From assembly GCF_002934545.1 (NCBI RefSeq), contig NZ_PTJA01000005.1, positions 124,001-188,000 of the forward strand: a stretch of DNA of 64,000 nt, read 5' to 3'. Within the stretch, counting starts at the first letter, position 1, and each line of letters starts with the position of its first letter. The position numbers were made by a program, and so were the translations under genes. The notes below the pieces were generated by a model, which worked only from the letters and a program-made list of their open reading frames with translations, was not told the DNA's origin and did not search any database. Origin of the DNA: Lacrimispora xylanisolvens. Lineage in GTDB: Bacteria > Bacillota > Clostridia > Lachnospirales > Lachnospiraceae. Shown here piece after piece: positions 53,251 to 62,814 of the stretch.

Positions 53251-54543
53251 TTATTCATGCCTTCCGTTATTCTTCCAGGAACAGAACACATACAGTGCAC
53301 CAGTCAGTGCGAAATAAAACCAGGTTGCAGGGTTGCTGTACCAGGTTGTAAAAAATGACAGAATTAAATACATGGCAAACTGGGCATAAAACAGATAGCC
53401 GATTGGATTTCTTACCCGCTTTACAAGCCGCATCAGGAAAAATGCCACGGCTCCCAAAATACAGCTGAACAAGATGACTCCCACGATGCCAAAATCATAG
53501 AAGGAATCGTAAAAAAGAGTCACTGTAGTCAGTTCTTCTTTGGTTACATAAATAGGAAAATCCACCAAAGCAGGTACCAGGAATTTTAATCCGGAAAGCG
53601 CCCATAAAGGAAACAGCATTCTAAGTCCAAAGGTATGGGATGGAAGCCATTCCACCAGGCAGTTAAAATTCTCATAGTTATTGGCAATATACATATATGG
53701 CTGTGTGATGAAAATAGGCATCTGACTGTATTTCATCTGAAAAATACCGTTTAAGTAGGTAACATCATGACCTCTTGCTATGGTAAGAATCACATAAATA
53801 GGGATCATTCCAAGTAAAAGCCCCACTCCGTATATGATCTTCAGCCTGTGCTCCATGGCAATATAGGTAAGAATCGCCAGACCTACAGCCAGGATCAGCT
53901 GAAAACGGGAAACACATAATACCGGAATCGCACAGGCGATTAAATCCATCAGCACAGTAATAACCAGCCTGAATCCGTTTCTTCCCTGCTCAATGCTGAA
54001 ATACAGCACAGAAAGAGCCGGTACCAGAACGCAGGACACAGTAAAATAATGAATTCCCGTGATGTGGAATGTGGAATAGGCATGAGGCATTCCCTTAATG
54101 AAAAATGGGATAAATCCCAGGACAGCAGCCTCAATTAAAAATGCACCAAGGGACAGTACCGTGGTCAGCAGCATAGCCAGAAACAGAGGTTTTTCGTATC
54201 CTTTAAAACTAAACCAGCTGGAACGCTGTCCTCCTGCAGAGCCCTGTGTTCTGATCATGAATTCAAAGGTCATATAAAACCCTAAGTAAGCCACCAGAAA
54301 ACAAAGCCAGGTAATGATACTCCAATCAGAAGAAAGCTCTGAAAGCTTTAAGCAGGCAACGCCCTCTCCGCCTACCCAGAACAAGGAAAACAATCCCCGT
54401 AAATGAATGATATTCTCCGTTCTCCTGTAATCATACCAGTAGAGAAAGAGTGCCGCAAGCATGAGGATTAAACCGGAAAGCCAATAATAACCGGCTCTTG
54501 CAAATAGATAAGATGCTGCATAACTGATCAGATAAACGCTCAT
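53251..54543 (-). CDS. Oligosaccharide repeat-unit polymerase-like membrane protein
   Basis: 430 residues with 10-12 hydrophobic segments and a large loop at about 265-340. The RGHDVTYLNG-type loop and overall layout resemble Wzy/EpsG-style polymerases that link lipid-carried sugar repeats outside the membrane. No glycosyltransferase or flippase genes lie beside it, so it may serve a polysaccharide locus elsewhere. An uncharacterised transporter is the alternative. AAGGGG is placed before the ATG. Confidence 0.7.
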   Translation of the reverse strand: MSVYLISYAASYLFARAGYYWLSGLILMLAALFLYWYDYRRTENIIHLRGLFSLFWVGGEGVACLKLSELSSDWSIITWLCFLVAYLGFYMTFEFMIRTQGSAGGQRSSWFSFKGYEKPLFLAMLLTTVLSLGAFLIEAAVLGFIPFFIKGMPHAYSTFHITGIHYFTVSCVLVPALSVLYFSIEQGRNGFRLVITVLMDLIACAIPVLCVSRFQLILAVGLAILTYIAMEHRLKIIYGVGLLLGMIPIYVILTIARGHDVTYLNGIFQMKYSQMPIFITQPYMYIANNYENFNCLVEWLPSHTFGLRMLFPLWALSGLKFLVPALVDFPIYVTKEELTTVTLFYDSFYDFGIVGVILFSCILGAVAFFLMRLVKRVRNPIGYLFYAQFAMYLILSFFTTWYSNPATWFYFALTGALYVFCSWKNNGRHE

Positions 54544-54595
54544 CGTAACATATCCCCTTTAGTAAATAATCGCCTTTTCACCTTTTTTCGGAAAA

Positions 54596-54627
54596 AATGC
54601 AGCCGCCTTAACGGCAACAGCTGCATT
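54596..54627 (-). terminator. Intrinsic terminator of the cdaA-ptsI gene run
   Basis: On the minus strand AATGCAGC pairs with GCTGCATT around an inner GCCGTTAAGGC helix, followed by TTTTCC. It is 18 bases after the ptsI stop. Confidence 0.85.
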
Positions 54628-54644
54628 CTTTCCCATTCATTCCA

Positions 54645-56360
54645 TTAGGAACGGCTAATAAAATCTTTCATATAATCTTCTACTTCTTTTACAGTAACGA
54701 ACGTCATGGCCTGCTCGGCTACTTCCTTAAGCTCCTGTGTGCTGTATCCGGTAATCAGCTTTCTTGCATTTAAAATAGCAGAAGCACTCATACTGAACTC
54801 ATTTAAGCCAAAAGCAAGAAGAAGGGGGATCAGCATGGGATCGCTTGCAGCTTCCCCGCACATTCCTACCATAATTCCTTCTTTTCTTCCGCACTCAATC
54901 ACATGGCGGATGCTTCTTAAAACAGCCGGATTCAGAGGTGAGTAAAGGTAAGATACCTTGTCATTACCACGGTCTACAGACATGGTGTACTGTGTCAGAT
55001 CGTTGGTTCCGATACTGAAGAAATCAACTTCTTTTGCAAATACATCTGCCATCAGCGAAGCTGCGGCTGTTTCCACCATAATTCCAACCTGAATATCTTT
55101 TTTATAGGATATGGATGCTTCATCCAGTTCTTTCTTAATCTCTTCAATCAACGCCTTTGCTTCCCGGTATTCCTCAAGACAGGTTACCATTGGCACCATA
55201 ATGCGGATATTACCAAATGCGCTGGCTCTTAAAAGGGCACGAAGCTGGGGACGGTAAACATCATCCTTGCGGTCCAGGCAGAAACGGATTGCACGATATC
55301 CAAGGAATGGATTCTCATCCTTTTCCAGACCCATATACGGAATCTCCTTGTCTCCGCCGATATCCAGAGTACGGATAATAACCGGCTTGCCGTTCATGGC
55401 TGATGCTACCTTGCGGTATGCTTCAAACTGTTCCTCTTCGGTAGGCATGCTGGTCCGGTCCATAAAAAGGAATTCCGTACGGAACAGGCCAACGCCTTCT
55501 CCGTCATACTGAAGAACTTTATCCACATCTTCCGGTTTTCCAATATTTGCAACCAGTTCAATGGTCACTCCATCTTTTGTCACTGTTGGTTTTCCAATGT
55601 ACTGTTCCAGTTCTTTCTTTTCTTTTAAGAATACATCTCTTTTTGCGGTATACTCTTCTCTTACTGCCTGATCCGGGTCTGCAAATACCACTCCCTCTGA
55701 TCCATCTAAGATAAGTTCTGTACCGTCTGTAATCTGGCTCATGATGCCATCTAATGCAACAACTGCCGGAATCTCCAGGGCTCTTGCAAGAATCGCACTG
55801 TGTGAAGTCTTTCCACCCAGTTCTGTCACAATACCAGTTACATTGGCAGGATTAATTCCAGCTGTCATGGACGGAGTCAAATCTCTTGCCACAATTACAC
55901 TTCCTGCCGGAAGAGCTCCGATATCTACGGAACTGACTCCCAGTAATATCTTTTGCATACGGGTCTTGATATCCCTCATATCGGTAGCACGCTGCTGCAT
56001 CAGTTCATCTCCCATGGAGGCAAACATATCTGCATACGTGTTGCATACAGTCTCAATTGCAAATTCGCTGTTAACCATCTCCCCGGTAATGGAAGTTTCA
56101 ATTTCACCTACCAGCATGGGATCTGAAAGCAGCAGAAGATGTCCGTTAAGAATCTCCGCCTCCTTTTCTCCCACTCTTGTGGCAAGATCCTTTGCCAGAG
56201 CGTCGGTTTCCTCCATCGCCTGGTTTACAGCCCTCTGAAAGCGGGCTTTTTCCGCATCCACATCTGTGATTGTGTCTTTTTTGATCTTCAGTTCTGTCTC
56301 TTCTACGATAACGGCTTTCCCAATTCCGATTCCCGCAGATGCGCTTGTTCCTTTAAACAT
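54645..56360 (-). CDS. ptsI: PTS enzyme I (phosphoenolpyruvate-protein phosphotransferase)
   Basis: 571 residues, the usual length. The phosphorylated His is in GGKTSHSAILARALEIPAVV (about residue 190). The PEP-binding C-terminal barrel shows FRTEFLFMDR, DIGGDKEIPY, IMVPMVTCLEEYREA, GTNDLTQYTMSVDR and the Cys in MVGMCGEAASDP. It passes phosphate from PEP to HPr. The frame opens 19 codons earlier, but AAGGAGG precedes the ATG at 56360. It lies 35 bases downstream of ptsH. Confidence 0.96.
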   Translation of the reverse strand: MFKGTSASAGIGIGKAVIVEETELKIKKDTITDVDAEKARFQRAVNQAMEETDALAKDLATRVGEKEAEILNGHLLLLSDPMLVGEIETSITGEMVNSEFAIETVCNTYADMFASMGDELMQQRATDMRDIKTRMQKILLGVSSVDIGALPAGSVIVARDLTPSMTAGINPANVTGIVTELGGKTSHSAILARALEIPAVVALDGIMSQITDGTELILDGSEGVVFADPDQAVREEYTAKRDVFLKEKKELEQYIGKPTVTKDGVTIELVANIGKPEDVDKVLQYDGEGVGLFRTEFLFMDRTSMPTEEEQFEAYRKVASAMNGKPVIIRTLDIGGDKEIPYMGLEKDENPFLGYRAIRFCLDRKDDVYRPQLRALLRASAFGNIRIMVPMVTCLEEYREAKALIEEIKKELDEASISYKKDIQVGIMVETAAASLMADVFAKEVDFFSIGTNDLTQYTMSVDRGNDKVSYLYSPLNPAVLRSIRHVIECGRKEGIMVGMCGEAASDPMLIPLLLAFGLNEFSMSASAILNARKLITGYSTQELKEVAEQAMTFVTVKEVEDYMKDFISRS

Positions 56361-56394
56361 AAAATCCTCCTTATTAATTAAAAAATGATAAAAT

Positions 56395-56658
56395 CTATTC
56401 GCCAAGGCCCCCCTCAACAGCCTTGATCATGGTAGCCAGAGCTTCCTCTTCATCTGCTCCCTCACAGACAAAGGTAATCTCATCGCCGCTTTTTACGCAG
56501 GCTCCCAATACGCTGAGTACACTCTTTGCATTGGCAGTGGTGTTCTTAAATCGAAAACTCACCACTGAATTAAAGTTCATGGCTTCCCTACAAAGAATCC
56601 CTGCCGGTCTCAGGTGCAGACCGGTAGGATTCTTTATAACAACTTTAGCACTGACCAT
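56395..56658 (-). CDS. ptsH: Phosphocarrier protein HPr
   Basis: 87 residues. The active-site histidine is in PTGLHLRPAG (His15 position; most HPr proteins have A instead of the second L). The regulatory serine region is NAKSVLSVLGA (Ser46 position), so control by HPr kinase is possible. It relays phosphate from enzyme I to sugar-specific EII components. The start at 56658 is fixed by GGAGG; a longer frame upstream overlaps cdaR. It lies 46 bases after cdaR. Confidence 0.92.
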   Translation of the reverse strand: MVSAKVVIKNPTGLHLRPAGILCREAMNFNSVVSFRFKNTTANAKSVLSVLGACVKSGDEITFVCEGADEEEALATMIKAVEGGLGE

Positions 56659-56704
56659 ACTGAATTCCTCCAACTTTTCTTCATAATACCTCAAAAGGCC
56701 CTTT

Positions 56705-58015
56705 TTACTGTGACGCACTTTCTGATGTGCTTGACACAGTGGTTTCCTGCGTCTGTGCAGGTCCTGTGTGCTCCGGCTCAGTAGCTACCGTTACATTAAA
56801 AGGCGTGTAAACGGTAATTTCAAACCCTTCCGCAATTTCAAAATGAAGCTGTCCGGGATATGTGCCTGGATTTAAATCGGAGACTTCAAGTACTGCATTT
56901 AGATTTTCTTCTTTCAAAGCATCCAAGTCTTCTTTGAGCCCCTTTACGGTAACATCACAGGTCTGTTTATCGAAACTATAGCTGTAATCCGCAGACATGC
57001 CCTTTTTATCAAGCTCATTCAGCTGAAGGGTAAATACTCGGGTGGTCAGCGGCTCCACCTTCAGCTTAACGGATACATCTTTATATTTATCACCTGCTAG
57101 GGTGGTATTCGGCGGCAGATACTGGCTTAAATCCAGCTGTACCACTTTATCCTTTGTGGCACCGTCAATATTAAGTTTATCAGAAGATACTGCAATGGAC
57201 GTAAGAGAGGCAAGCACCGATTTGGTTCCTACCACTGAAACAGACTTAACATCTGTCTCAAGTCCTGTATAGCGGTATCCTTTGGCAACCTGACCCGTAA
57301 CCTCGTAATTAAGAGGGAGCTCCTTTGCCTTTAACATCTGGACATAATAATCAATCTCCGGTTTATTAACAGTCACCTTGTTTGCAAGATCCAGCTTATT
57401 GCCATTTGCATCATAAAAAAGAGGTGTCCCTGAGGAACTGAAATCCGAACTCACATTATTGTTAATCTGGATCTCCACTCCCATGTGATTAATCAGTCCA
57501 ATTACCGATTCCGGCCCTTCCACTGTTACATTATCCGGTACCAGATTAATGGTGCCAGGTCTGTAACCTTCTTTTCCTGTTCCTTTGGTATCCACCTGCA
57601 AATCAAACTTTTTGGTCTGCAGCTGTTCCGCTTTAATCCGGATTACCATGGGCTTCGCCGTAATGGTATCGCTTTTTACCAGACTTTCTTTATCTTTATT
57701 GATCTCTACTGTAATAGGAATAGCACCCGTTACATTATAATCCTTTAAATCAACGTACGCATGAAAGTCTGATGCTTTTACCAGAGAACGGTCTCTGGTT
57801 CTCACCTGATAGCTGACTGCCACAACATCCTTGCCATCAATTTCATAGGTTAAGTTTGCCGCCTTTAAAGCTTCCTCGTTACGGACTTCAACCGTAACAA
57901 GCTGGGAATCGTTAATGACCGGGTTTGATATATTCACCACTGCCATCCATACCCCAAGCGCAAGCACCAGCGACGCAACTTTCAGTCCAAGGTTATTTAA
58001 CAGCTTTTCCTTCAT
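56705..58015 (-). CDS. cdaR: CdaR-like protein with YbbR repeats
   Basis: 436 residues. One N-terminal membrane segment (about 8-28) is followed by about four extracytoplasmic YbbR domains and a Thr/Ser-rich C-terminal tail. In Bacillus and Staphylococcus the homologue binds and modulates the diadenylate cyclase CdaA. The ATG lies inside the 3' end of cdaA (23-base overlap). In other Firmicutes glmM follows; here ptsH follows. Confidence 0.9.
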   Translation of the reverse strand: MKEKLLNNLGLKVASLVLALGVWMAVVNISNPVINDSQLVTVEVRNEEALKAANLTYEIDGKDVVAVSYQVRTRDRSLVKASDFHAYVDLKDYNVTGAIPITVEINKDKESLVKSDTITAKPMVIRIKAEQLQTKKFDLQVDTKGTGKEGYRPGTINLVPDNVTVEGPESVIGLINHMGVEIQINNNVSSDFSSSGTPLFYDANGNKLDLANKVTVNKPEIDYYVQMLKAKELPLNYEVTGQVAKGYRYTGLETDVKSVSVVGTKSVLASLTSIAVSSDKLNIDGATKDKVVQLDLSQYLPPNTTLAGDKYKDVSVKLKVEPLTTRVFTLQLNELDKKGMSADYSYSFDKQTCDVTVKGLKEDLDALKEENLNAVLEVSDLNPGTYPGQLHFEIAEGFEITVYTPFNVTVATEPEHTGPAQTQETTVSSTSESASQ

Positions 58016-58865
58016 TCTTACGCCTTCCCTTCAAAATCCTGAACCTGCTTCCTTCCTCTCCCGCCTGCTTGACTCCTGCCAGAATGGTTCTCAGCATATC
58101 TGCATCTGCTATCCGCTTTAATCCTCCCTCTAACGCAACCGTTACCCGTCCGGTCTCCTCAGAAACCACGATGGTCAGGCTGTCACTGACTTCACTGACT
58201 CCAACCGCTGCCCTGTGTCTGGTTCCCAGATCTTTACTGATGGTCATGTTATCAGACAGAGGAAGATAACAGGTCGCTGCTGCTACCCGGTTTCCCCGGA
58301 CAACTACAGCACCGTCATGAAGAGGGGTATTATGCTCGAAGATATTAATAAGAAGCTGGCTGCTGACAACTCCGCCCACTTCGATTCCAGTCCGTTCAAT
58401 CTCTTTTAAGGAATCGCCGCGTTCGATCACAATCAGGGCTCCTGTCTTAACTTTCGCCATCTCAAAGGTGGCTTTCACCAGTTCATTAATGGTCTTATCA
58501 GTAAATCCGGAATTGTCTCTTCCATCGTCAAACGTAAGAATTCCGGTAAATGGATTCTTGCTTCCCAGCTGTTCAAGCGCCTTGCGAAGTTCCGGCTGGA
58601 AGATCACAATTACCATGGTTACTGCCGGAGCAGCAATCTTATTGAGTATCCAGAAAATATTATCCAAACGAAAAACATAAGCAAAGACATAGAAAACAAA
58701 GATTACTATGATCCCTTTTAACAGGGTCCAGGCTCTTGTATTCATAATCCAGGTCAGAAGCTCATACAGCAAAACAGCTATGATAATAATCTCAACCAGA
58801 TTCGTCTTTGAAATTCTGGGAAGGAATGATACCCAGGAATACATCTTATCTAAAAAATTTGCCAT
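57993..58865 (-). CDS. cdaA: Diadenylate cyclase CdaA (c-di-AMP synthase)
   Basis: 290 residues. Three hydrophobic segments (about 15-90) precede a cytosolic DAC domain (about 100-260). Catalytic motifs DGA in LHDGAVVVRGNRV and RHR in LGTRHRAAVGVSE are intact. It joins two ATP into c-di-AMP, which controls potassium and osmolyte uptake and wall stress. The frame opens at GTG 58874, but GGGAGG before the ATG at 58865 decides. Two unknown membrane-protein genes precede it. Confidence 0.95.
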   Translation of the reverse strand: MANFLDKMYSWVSFLPRISKTNLVEIIIIAVLLYELLTWIMNTRAWTLLKGIIVIFVFYVFAYVFRLDNIFWILNKIAAPAVTMVIVIFQPELRKALEQLGSKNPFTGILTFDDGRDNSGFTDKTINELVKATFEMAKVKTGALIVIERGDSLKEIERTGIEVGGVVSSQLLINIFEHNTPLHDGAVVVRGNRVAAATCYLPLSDNMTISKDLGTRHRAAVGVSEVSDSLTIVVSEETGRVTVALEGGLKRIADADMLRTILAGVKQAGEEGSRFRILKGRRKNEGKAVK

Positions 58866-58891
58866 GTGATCCACCTCCCTTTTTGTTCTTC

Positions 58892-59839
58892 TTACCTTTG
58901 CGGTCTCTGGAGCTTTCTGGCATTTATTTTTTGAACTTTTACATCAGGGGTGCTGACTGTCAGCTTTGGAACCGCCTTGACATAATAATAATAGTCATCA
59001 TCTTCAAACTGTACGTACTCCGTACGCGTATAATCCACTGTAAAAACGAAAAAAGTATAAATCCCTGCCAGTATGAGGGAAACAAGCACTCCTCCAAAGA
59101 GCCCAAGTACCGATACCGACACATCTGCAGTGATATCCCCGATGAAAATAACACTTAGCTGTGCTATTGTACCGGCGATAATCGCCACTACCCAGGAATA
59201 ATCCATAGACAGCCCTTTGATTATCACCACAATTAACAGTGCCAAAACAAAAGCAAGCACCATAATTAACATCAGTTTATTGGCCAGCAGGCTTTTCATC
59301 AGCTGCATGAACTTCTGCATCTCATCCGTGGACAAATCATTGGTCAGAACTCCTGCATTCTGTTTTACATACAGAAGGGTGAAATAGATAAAAACACCGC
59401 ATCCCACCGGGATAACGGAAACAATTCCTCCGGAAAGCCCTACAATCAGTGGGATCGCATAGGGTATCTTTAACAGGAAAAATACCGGTGTCAATACCAG
59501 AAGATAGCTGTCTCCCGGCTGGAAGCCATAATACAAAAGTCCAACCACCAGTATAAACACAGCCATAACCAGAGTAACTTCCAGTGAAATACCTGATAAA
59601 TGGGCGAGCATAAAGCAGGCTGCCACAAAAGAAATAGCTCCATAAGGCAGAAATGAGCAGACCAAAGCCAGAACCAGTGGTATCAACGGTTCTGTCAGTT
59701 TCGTCATAAATCCAATATTCTTGTTCATTAAAGAAAATGCCAGGAAACTGAATATAAACTTGATAACAGGAGTGATATAGATTCCATACCTTGCATAAAA
59801 CTCTTTCAATCGTTCTCTTAACACAAGAAGGCCCATCAT
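58892..59839 (-). CDS. Polytopic membrane protein upstream of cdaA, function unknown
   Basis: 315 residues with eight or so hydrophobic segments and a hydrophilic C-terminal tail of about 45 residues that starts with an acidic, Tyr-rich stretch (EDDDYYYYVK) and becomes basic. No known catalytic or transport signature was recognised. It overlaps the upstream gene by 4 bases and ends 26 bases before cdaA, so it is almost certainly co-transcribed with the c-di-AMP genes. Confidence 0.82.
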   Translation of the reverse strand: MMGLLVLRERLKEFYARYGIYITPVIKFIFSFLAFSLMNKNIGFMTKLTEPLIPLVLALVCSFLPYGAISFVAACFMLAHLSGISLEVTLVMAVFILVVGLLYYGFQPGDSYLLVLTPVFFLLKIPYAIPLIVGLSGGIVSVIPVGCGVFIYFTLLYVKQNAGVLTNDLSTDEMQKFMQLMKSLLANKLMLIMVLAFVLALLIVVIIKGLSMDYSWVVAIIAGTIAQLSVIFIGDITADVSVSVLGLFGGVLVSLILAGIYTFFVFTVDYTRTEYVQFEDDDYYYYVKAVPKLTVSTPDVKVQKINARKLQRPQR

Positions 59840-60264
59840 GATGTACGCCCTCCTTTTATTCTTTTTATTGATCTGGTGTTTCCATCATAGCGCTTGTCCA
59901 GTCTCTTTAATTTTGCCAGATAAACCTTCATTCCCCGGCTTGCATATTCGTAACGCTTCATATATATATAGATGCTGATCCCAAGATATGCCCCGAGACC
60001 GACAGCATAAATGATACCAATTCTGATACCCGTTCCTGTCAGGCTCTTTAAATCCATGGTATTCAGCCACCGCTCCATGTAATAAAGTCCCCATAAAAGA
60101 AGACAGGATAAAAAACTAAAGGTGTAGCTGAAAAAGGAGCGGAACAGCTTGCTGCTGACATAGTCACTTTTGAAGTACCGGTTAATCGGAAATATTCTCT
60201 TACCTTCATGTTTCTCAAACATCGCGAGATTAGTCATGATTTTAATTTTTTCTTCACTCAGCAT
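59836..60264 (-). CDS. Small two-helix membrane protein, first gene of the cdaA cluster
   Basis: 142 residues with two hydrophobic segments (about 45-65 and 80-102) and strongly basic soluble ends (C-terminal RLDKRYDGNTRSIKRIKGGR). The family is unknown. An extended -10 (TGCTATAAT, near 60304-60299) lies about 35 bases upstream of its start, so it is probably the promoter-proximal gene of the run to ptsI. Confidence 0.78.
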   Translation of the reverse strand: MLSEEKIKIMTNLAMFEKHEGKRIFPINRYFKSDYVSSKLFRSFFSYTFSFLSCLLLWGLYYMERWLNTMDLKSLTGTGIRIGIIYAVGLGAYLGISIYIYMKRYEYASRGMKVYLAKLKRLDKRYDGNTRSIKRIKGGRTS

Positions 60265-60356
60265 ATAGTCTCCTCACTATACCATAAGATATCACCCTAT
60301 TATAGCATAGAACCTTTTACTTTGCGAGCCTTTAAGGAATTTTTTATTTTCCGAAA

Positions 60357-60382
60357 AAAAAGCACAGCATGCCTGCTGCGCT
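60357..60382 (-). terminator. Intrinsic terminator of the MacAB-like operon
   Basis: On the minus strand AGCGCAGCA pairs with TGCTGTGCT (one wobble), loop GGCA, then TTTTTTTTCGG. It directly follows the second permease gene. Confidence 0.85.
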
Positions 60383-60384
60383 TT

Positions 60385-61596
60385 TTACTCATATCGTAAG
60401 GCCTCAATGGGATCTTTCCCTGCCGCTTTGGATGCCGGGTAAATTCCAAAAAACACACCCACCAGCGCAGAAAATCCAACCGCAATAATAATTACCATTG
60501 GTTTGATGACTACTGTCATTCCAAGAAGGGTGCCTCCAAGAAAAACAAGTCCTGCCCCCGTTATAACACCGATGATTCCCCCCATTGCAGAAAGTATGGC
60601 CGATTCAGTGAGAAACTGGACCATAACATCCCAGGTTTTTGCTCCAAGAGCCTTTCTGATACCGATTTCCCGGGTCCGCTCTGTAACAGAAACCAGCATA
60701 ATATTCATGATTCCGATTCCGCCTACCAGAAGGGAAATTGCTGCAATGCCTCCTACGGCTGCAGACAGACCGCCCATAATCTGGTCCACGCTTCCCATTT
60801 CGCTGGATACGGAATAAAAGGTAACATCTTCTCTTTTTCTATTTTTGCTCTTGGCTATATACTGGGAAAAACGTTCAGAAAAAGAGCTCATATCAGTCCC
60901 TTCTTTTGCGTAAAGCCTGATATTGTAAATTGTATCATTGGGCCATACCAGAATAGACTCAGGCAGATAACCTTCTTTATTCTCACCAGAACCACCTACC
61001 ATGGCTAAGAATGGATTTTCTTCTTTGCGGTAAACTCCTACCACATCATAATCATCCGTATCTCCGTAAATCGTTGTCCGAAAAGACTTACCTACTGCAT
61101 TCTCCGTACCAAACAGCTCTTTTGCCCCTTCTGCTTCCAGAACAACATGATTTTTTCTTCCTTTTATATCTCCCTCATTTAAATTCCTGCCGTATATGAT
61201 GTTAATCTTATGAACGTTTGGATAATTGGAACCAATCCCCTCCAGCGCGAATTTCACCTTGTTTCTGCCAAAAACAGCTTCCACATTTTGCTGCGAACTA
61301 CTGTCTATATATGTGATCTCATCTTTGTAAACTTCCCTGATGCGGTCAACGTCATCCACGCTGAAATAATCGCTTTGTCTCATATCACTGCCGTCAGAGG
61401 GCCAGATGTAAACATACGCCAGGGTTGTTCCCACATCTTTATAGATATCAGAAATCATAAACCGCATGGTATCACCAATGGATACAATGGCAATCACCGA
61501 TCCGATTCCAATGATAATCCCAAGCATGGTAAGAAGAGATCTCATTTTGTTCGCCTTTATGGCATGAACCGCCATCGTCATATTTTCAAACAGCAT
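60385..61596 (-). CDS. MacB-type ABC transporter permease, second copy
   Basis: 403 residues. One N-terminal membrane segment (NKMRSLLTMLGIIIGIGSVIAI), an extracytoplasmic MacB core (about 45-260), and three C-terminal membrane segments (FtsX domain) with SVTERTREIGIRKALGA. The end reads PASKAAGKDPIEALRYE. Mechanotransmission-type MacB proteins drive export of peptides or lipoproteins. It is closely related to the preceding gene, evidently a tandem duplicate. Confidence 0.9.
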   Translation of the reverse strand: MLFENMTMAVHAIKANKMRSLLTMLGIIIGIGSVIAIVSIGDTMRFMISDIYKDVGTTLAYVYIWPSDGSDMRQSDYFSVDDVDRIREVYKDEITYIDSSSQQNVEAVFGRNKVKFALEGIGSNYPNVHKINIIYGRNLNEGDIKGRKNHVVLEAEGAKELFGTENAVGKSFRTTIYGDTDDYDVVGVYRKEENPFLAMVGGSGENKEGYLPESILVWPNDTIYNIRLYAKEGTDMSSFSERFSQYIAKSKNRKREDVTFYSVSSEMGSVDQIMGGLSAAVGGIAAISLLVGGIGIMNIMLVSVTERTREIGIRKALGAKTWDVMVQFLTESAILSAMGGIIGVITGAGLVFLGGTLLGMTVVIKPMVIIIAVGFSALVGVFFGIYPASKAAGKDPIEALRYE

Positions 61597-61605
61597 GCTT
61601 CCCTC

Positions 61606-62814
61606 CTATTCATACCTCAATGCCTCGATTGGATCTGCCTTAGCCGCCTTTGAAGCCGGGTAAATTCCGAAAAATATACCTACCAGCCCGGAAAATCCCA
61701 CTGCCATAACAACCACGGATGGTCTTACGATTACGGTTGTTTTTAAAACCGCTCCTCCAATCATTACAATCGCCACTCCAAGAATGATGCCAATCACACC
61801 ACCGCATGCCGACATCAGTGCCGATTCCGTCAAAAACTGAATCATAATATCCCTGGTTCTGGCACCAAGCGCTTTCCGGATTCCAATTTCTCTGGTACGC
61901 TCAGTTACCGACACCATCATGATATTCATGATCCCGATTCCCCCTACTAAAAGAGAGATGGCGGCAATTCCTCCTACCGCTGCTGACATAGCTGAAAGCT
62001 TGGAATCCACGTCACCCATCTGATCCACGACAGACATCACACGGATGTCTGATTCTTTGCGGCCTTTTGTCTTTGCAATGTATTTGACGATTTCAGGCTG
62101 AAATTCTTTCATATTCACTCCATCACGAACATAAAAATTCAGCAACTGAAACCGGTCGCCTTTTGGACTTACCACAGTGTCAGGGATAAATCCGGCCTGC
62201 TTTTGCCCGTTGTTCAGAAGCATGGCAGCCAGGGGAGACAAATCCTTGTGATATACCCCCACCACAGTAAACTCCTGAGTATTCTTGTTGACAGTCATGC
62301 GGAAAGTACGTCCTACGCAGTCGGCCGTTCCAAAAAGCTGCACTGCCCCCTTATCCTCCAGTACCACATGGTTTGCCGCTTTTTTTACATCTGCCTCATT
62401 GATAAATCTGCCGTAAATAATATTCTGGGGCTGAACATCCGTATAATTATAGTCTACCCCCTGAAATTCGAATTTCACCTTTTTTAAGCGGTTTATCGCT
62501 TCTGTATCAGCGCTTGAATTGGTATCAACGTACGCTATCTTATCATGAAAGACCTCTTTCACCCGTTCCATCTCATCTCTGTCAAAATAATCGGAACTGC
62601 GGAAATCAGTCACCTCCCAGGATACCAGAATAAGGGCCCTGTTAATACCAACATCTTTATACGCATCTGTAAAAACATTTCTCATGCTGTCTCCAACAGA
62701 TACAATGGCAATCACTGCGCCGATACCGATAATGATGCCCAGCATAGTGAGAAATGAACGCATTTTATTGGATCTAATGGCGTGTAACGCCATACTCATA
62801 TTTTCTCTCAGCAT
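61606..62814 (-). CDS. MacB-type ABC transporter permease, first copy
   Basis: 402 residues, same architecture as its neighbour: N-terminal helix in NKMRSFLTMLGIIIGIGAVI, periplasm-like MacB core, three C-terminal helices with SVTERTREIGIRKALGA, ending PASKAAKADPIEALRYE. It overlaps the ATPase gene by 7 bases. The two copies differ mainly in the outer core domain, so they may form a heterodimer or handle different cargo. Confidence 0.9.
   Translation of the reverse strand: MLRENMSMALHAIRSNKMRSFLTMLGIIIGIGAVIAIVSVGDSMRNVFTDAYKDVGINRALILVSWEVTDFRSSDYFDRDEMERVKEVFHDKIAYVDTNSSADTEAINRLKKVKFEFQGVDYNYTDVQPQNIIYGRFINEADVKKAANHVVLEDKGAVQLFGTADCVGRTFRMTVNKNTQEFTVVGVYHKDLSPLAAMLLNNGQKQAGFIPDTVVSPKGDRFQLLNFYVRDGVNMKEFQPEIVKYIAKTKGRKESDIRVMSVVDQMGDVDSKLSAMSAAVGGIAAISLLVGGIGIMNIMMVSVTERTREIGIRKALGARTRDIMIQFLTESALMSACGGVIGIILGVAIVMIGGAVLKTTVIVRPSVVVMAVGFSGLVGIFFGIYPASKAAKADPIEALRYE

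Noticed and set aside
60385-62814. The two MacB-type permeases as an artefactual assembly duplication
   Set aside because: The copies differ throughout their outer core domain and in codons, so they are old paralogues rather than an assembly error.
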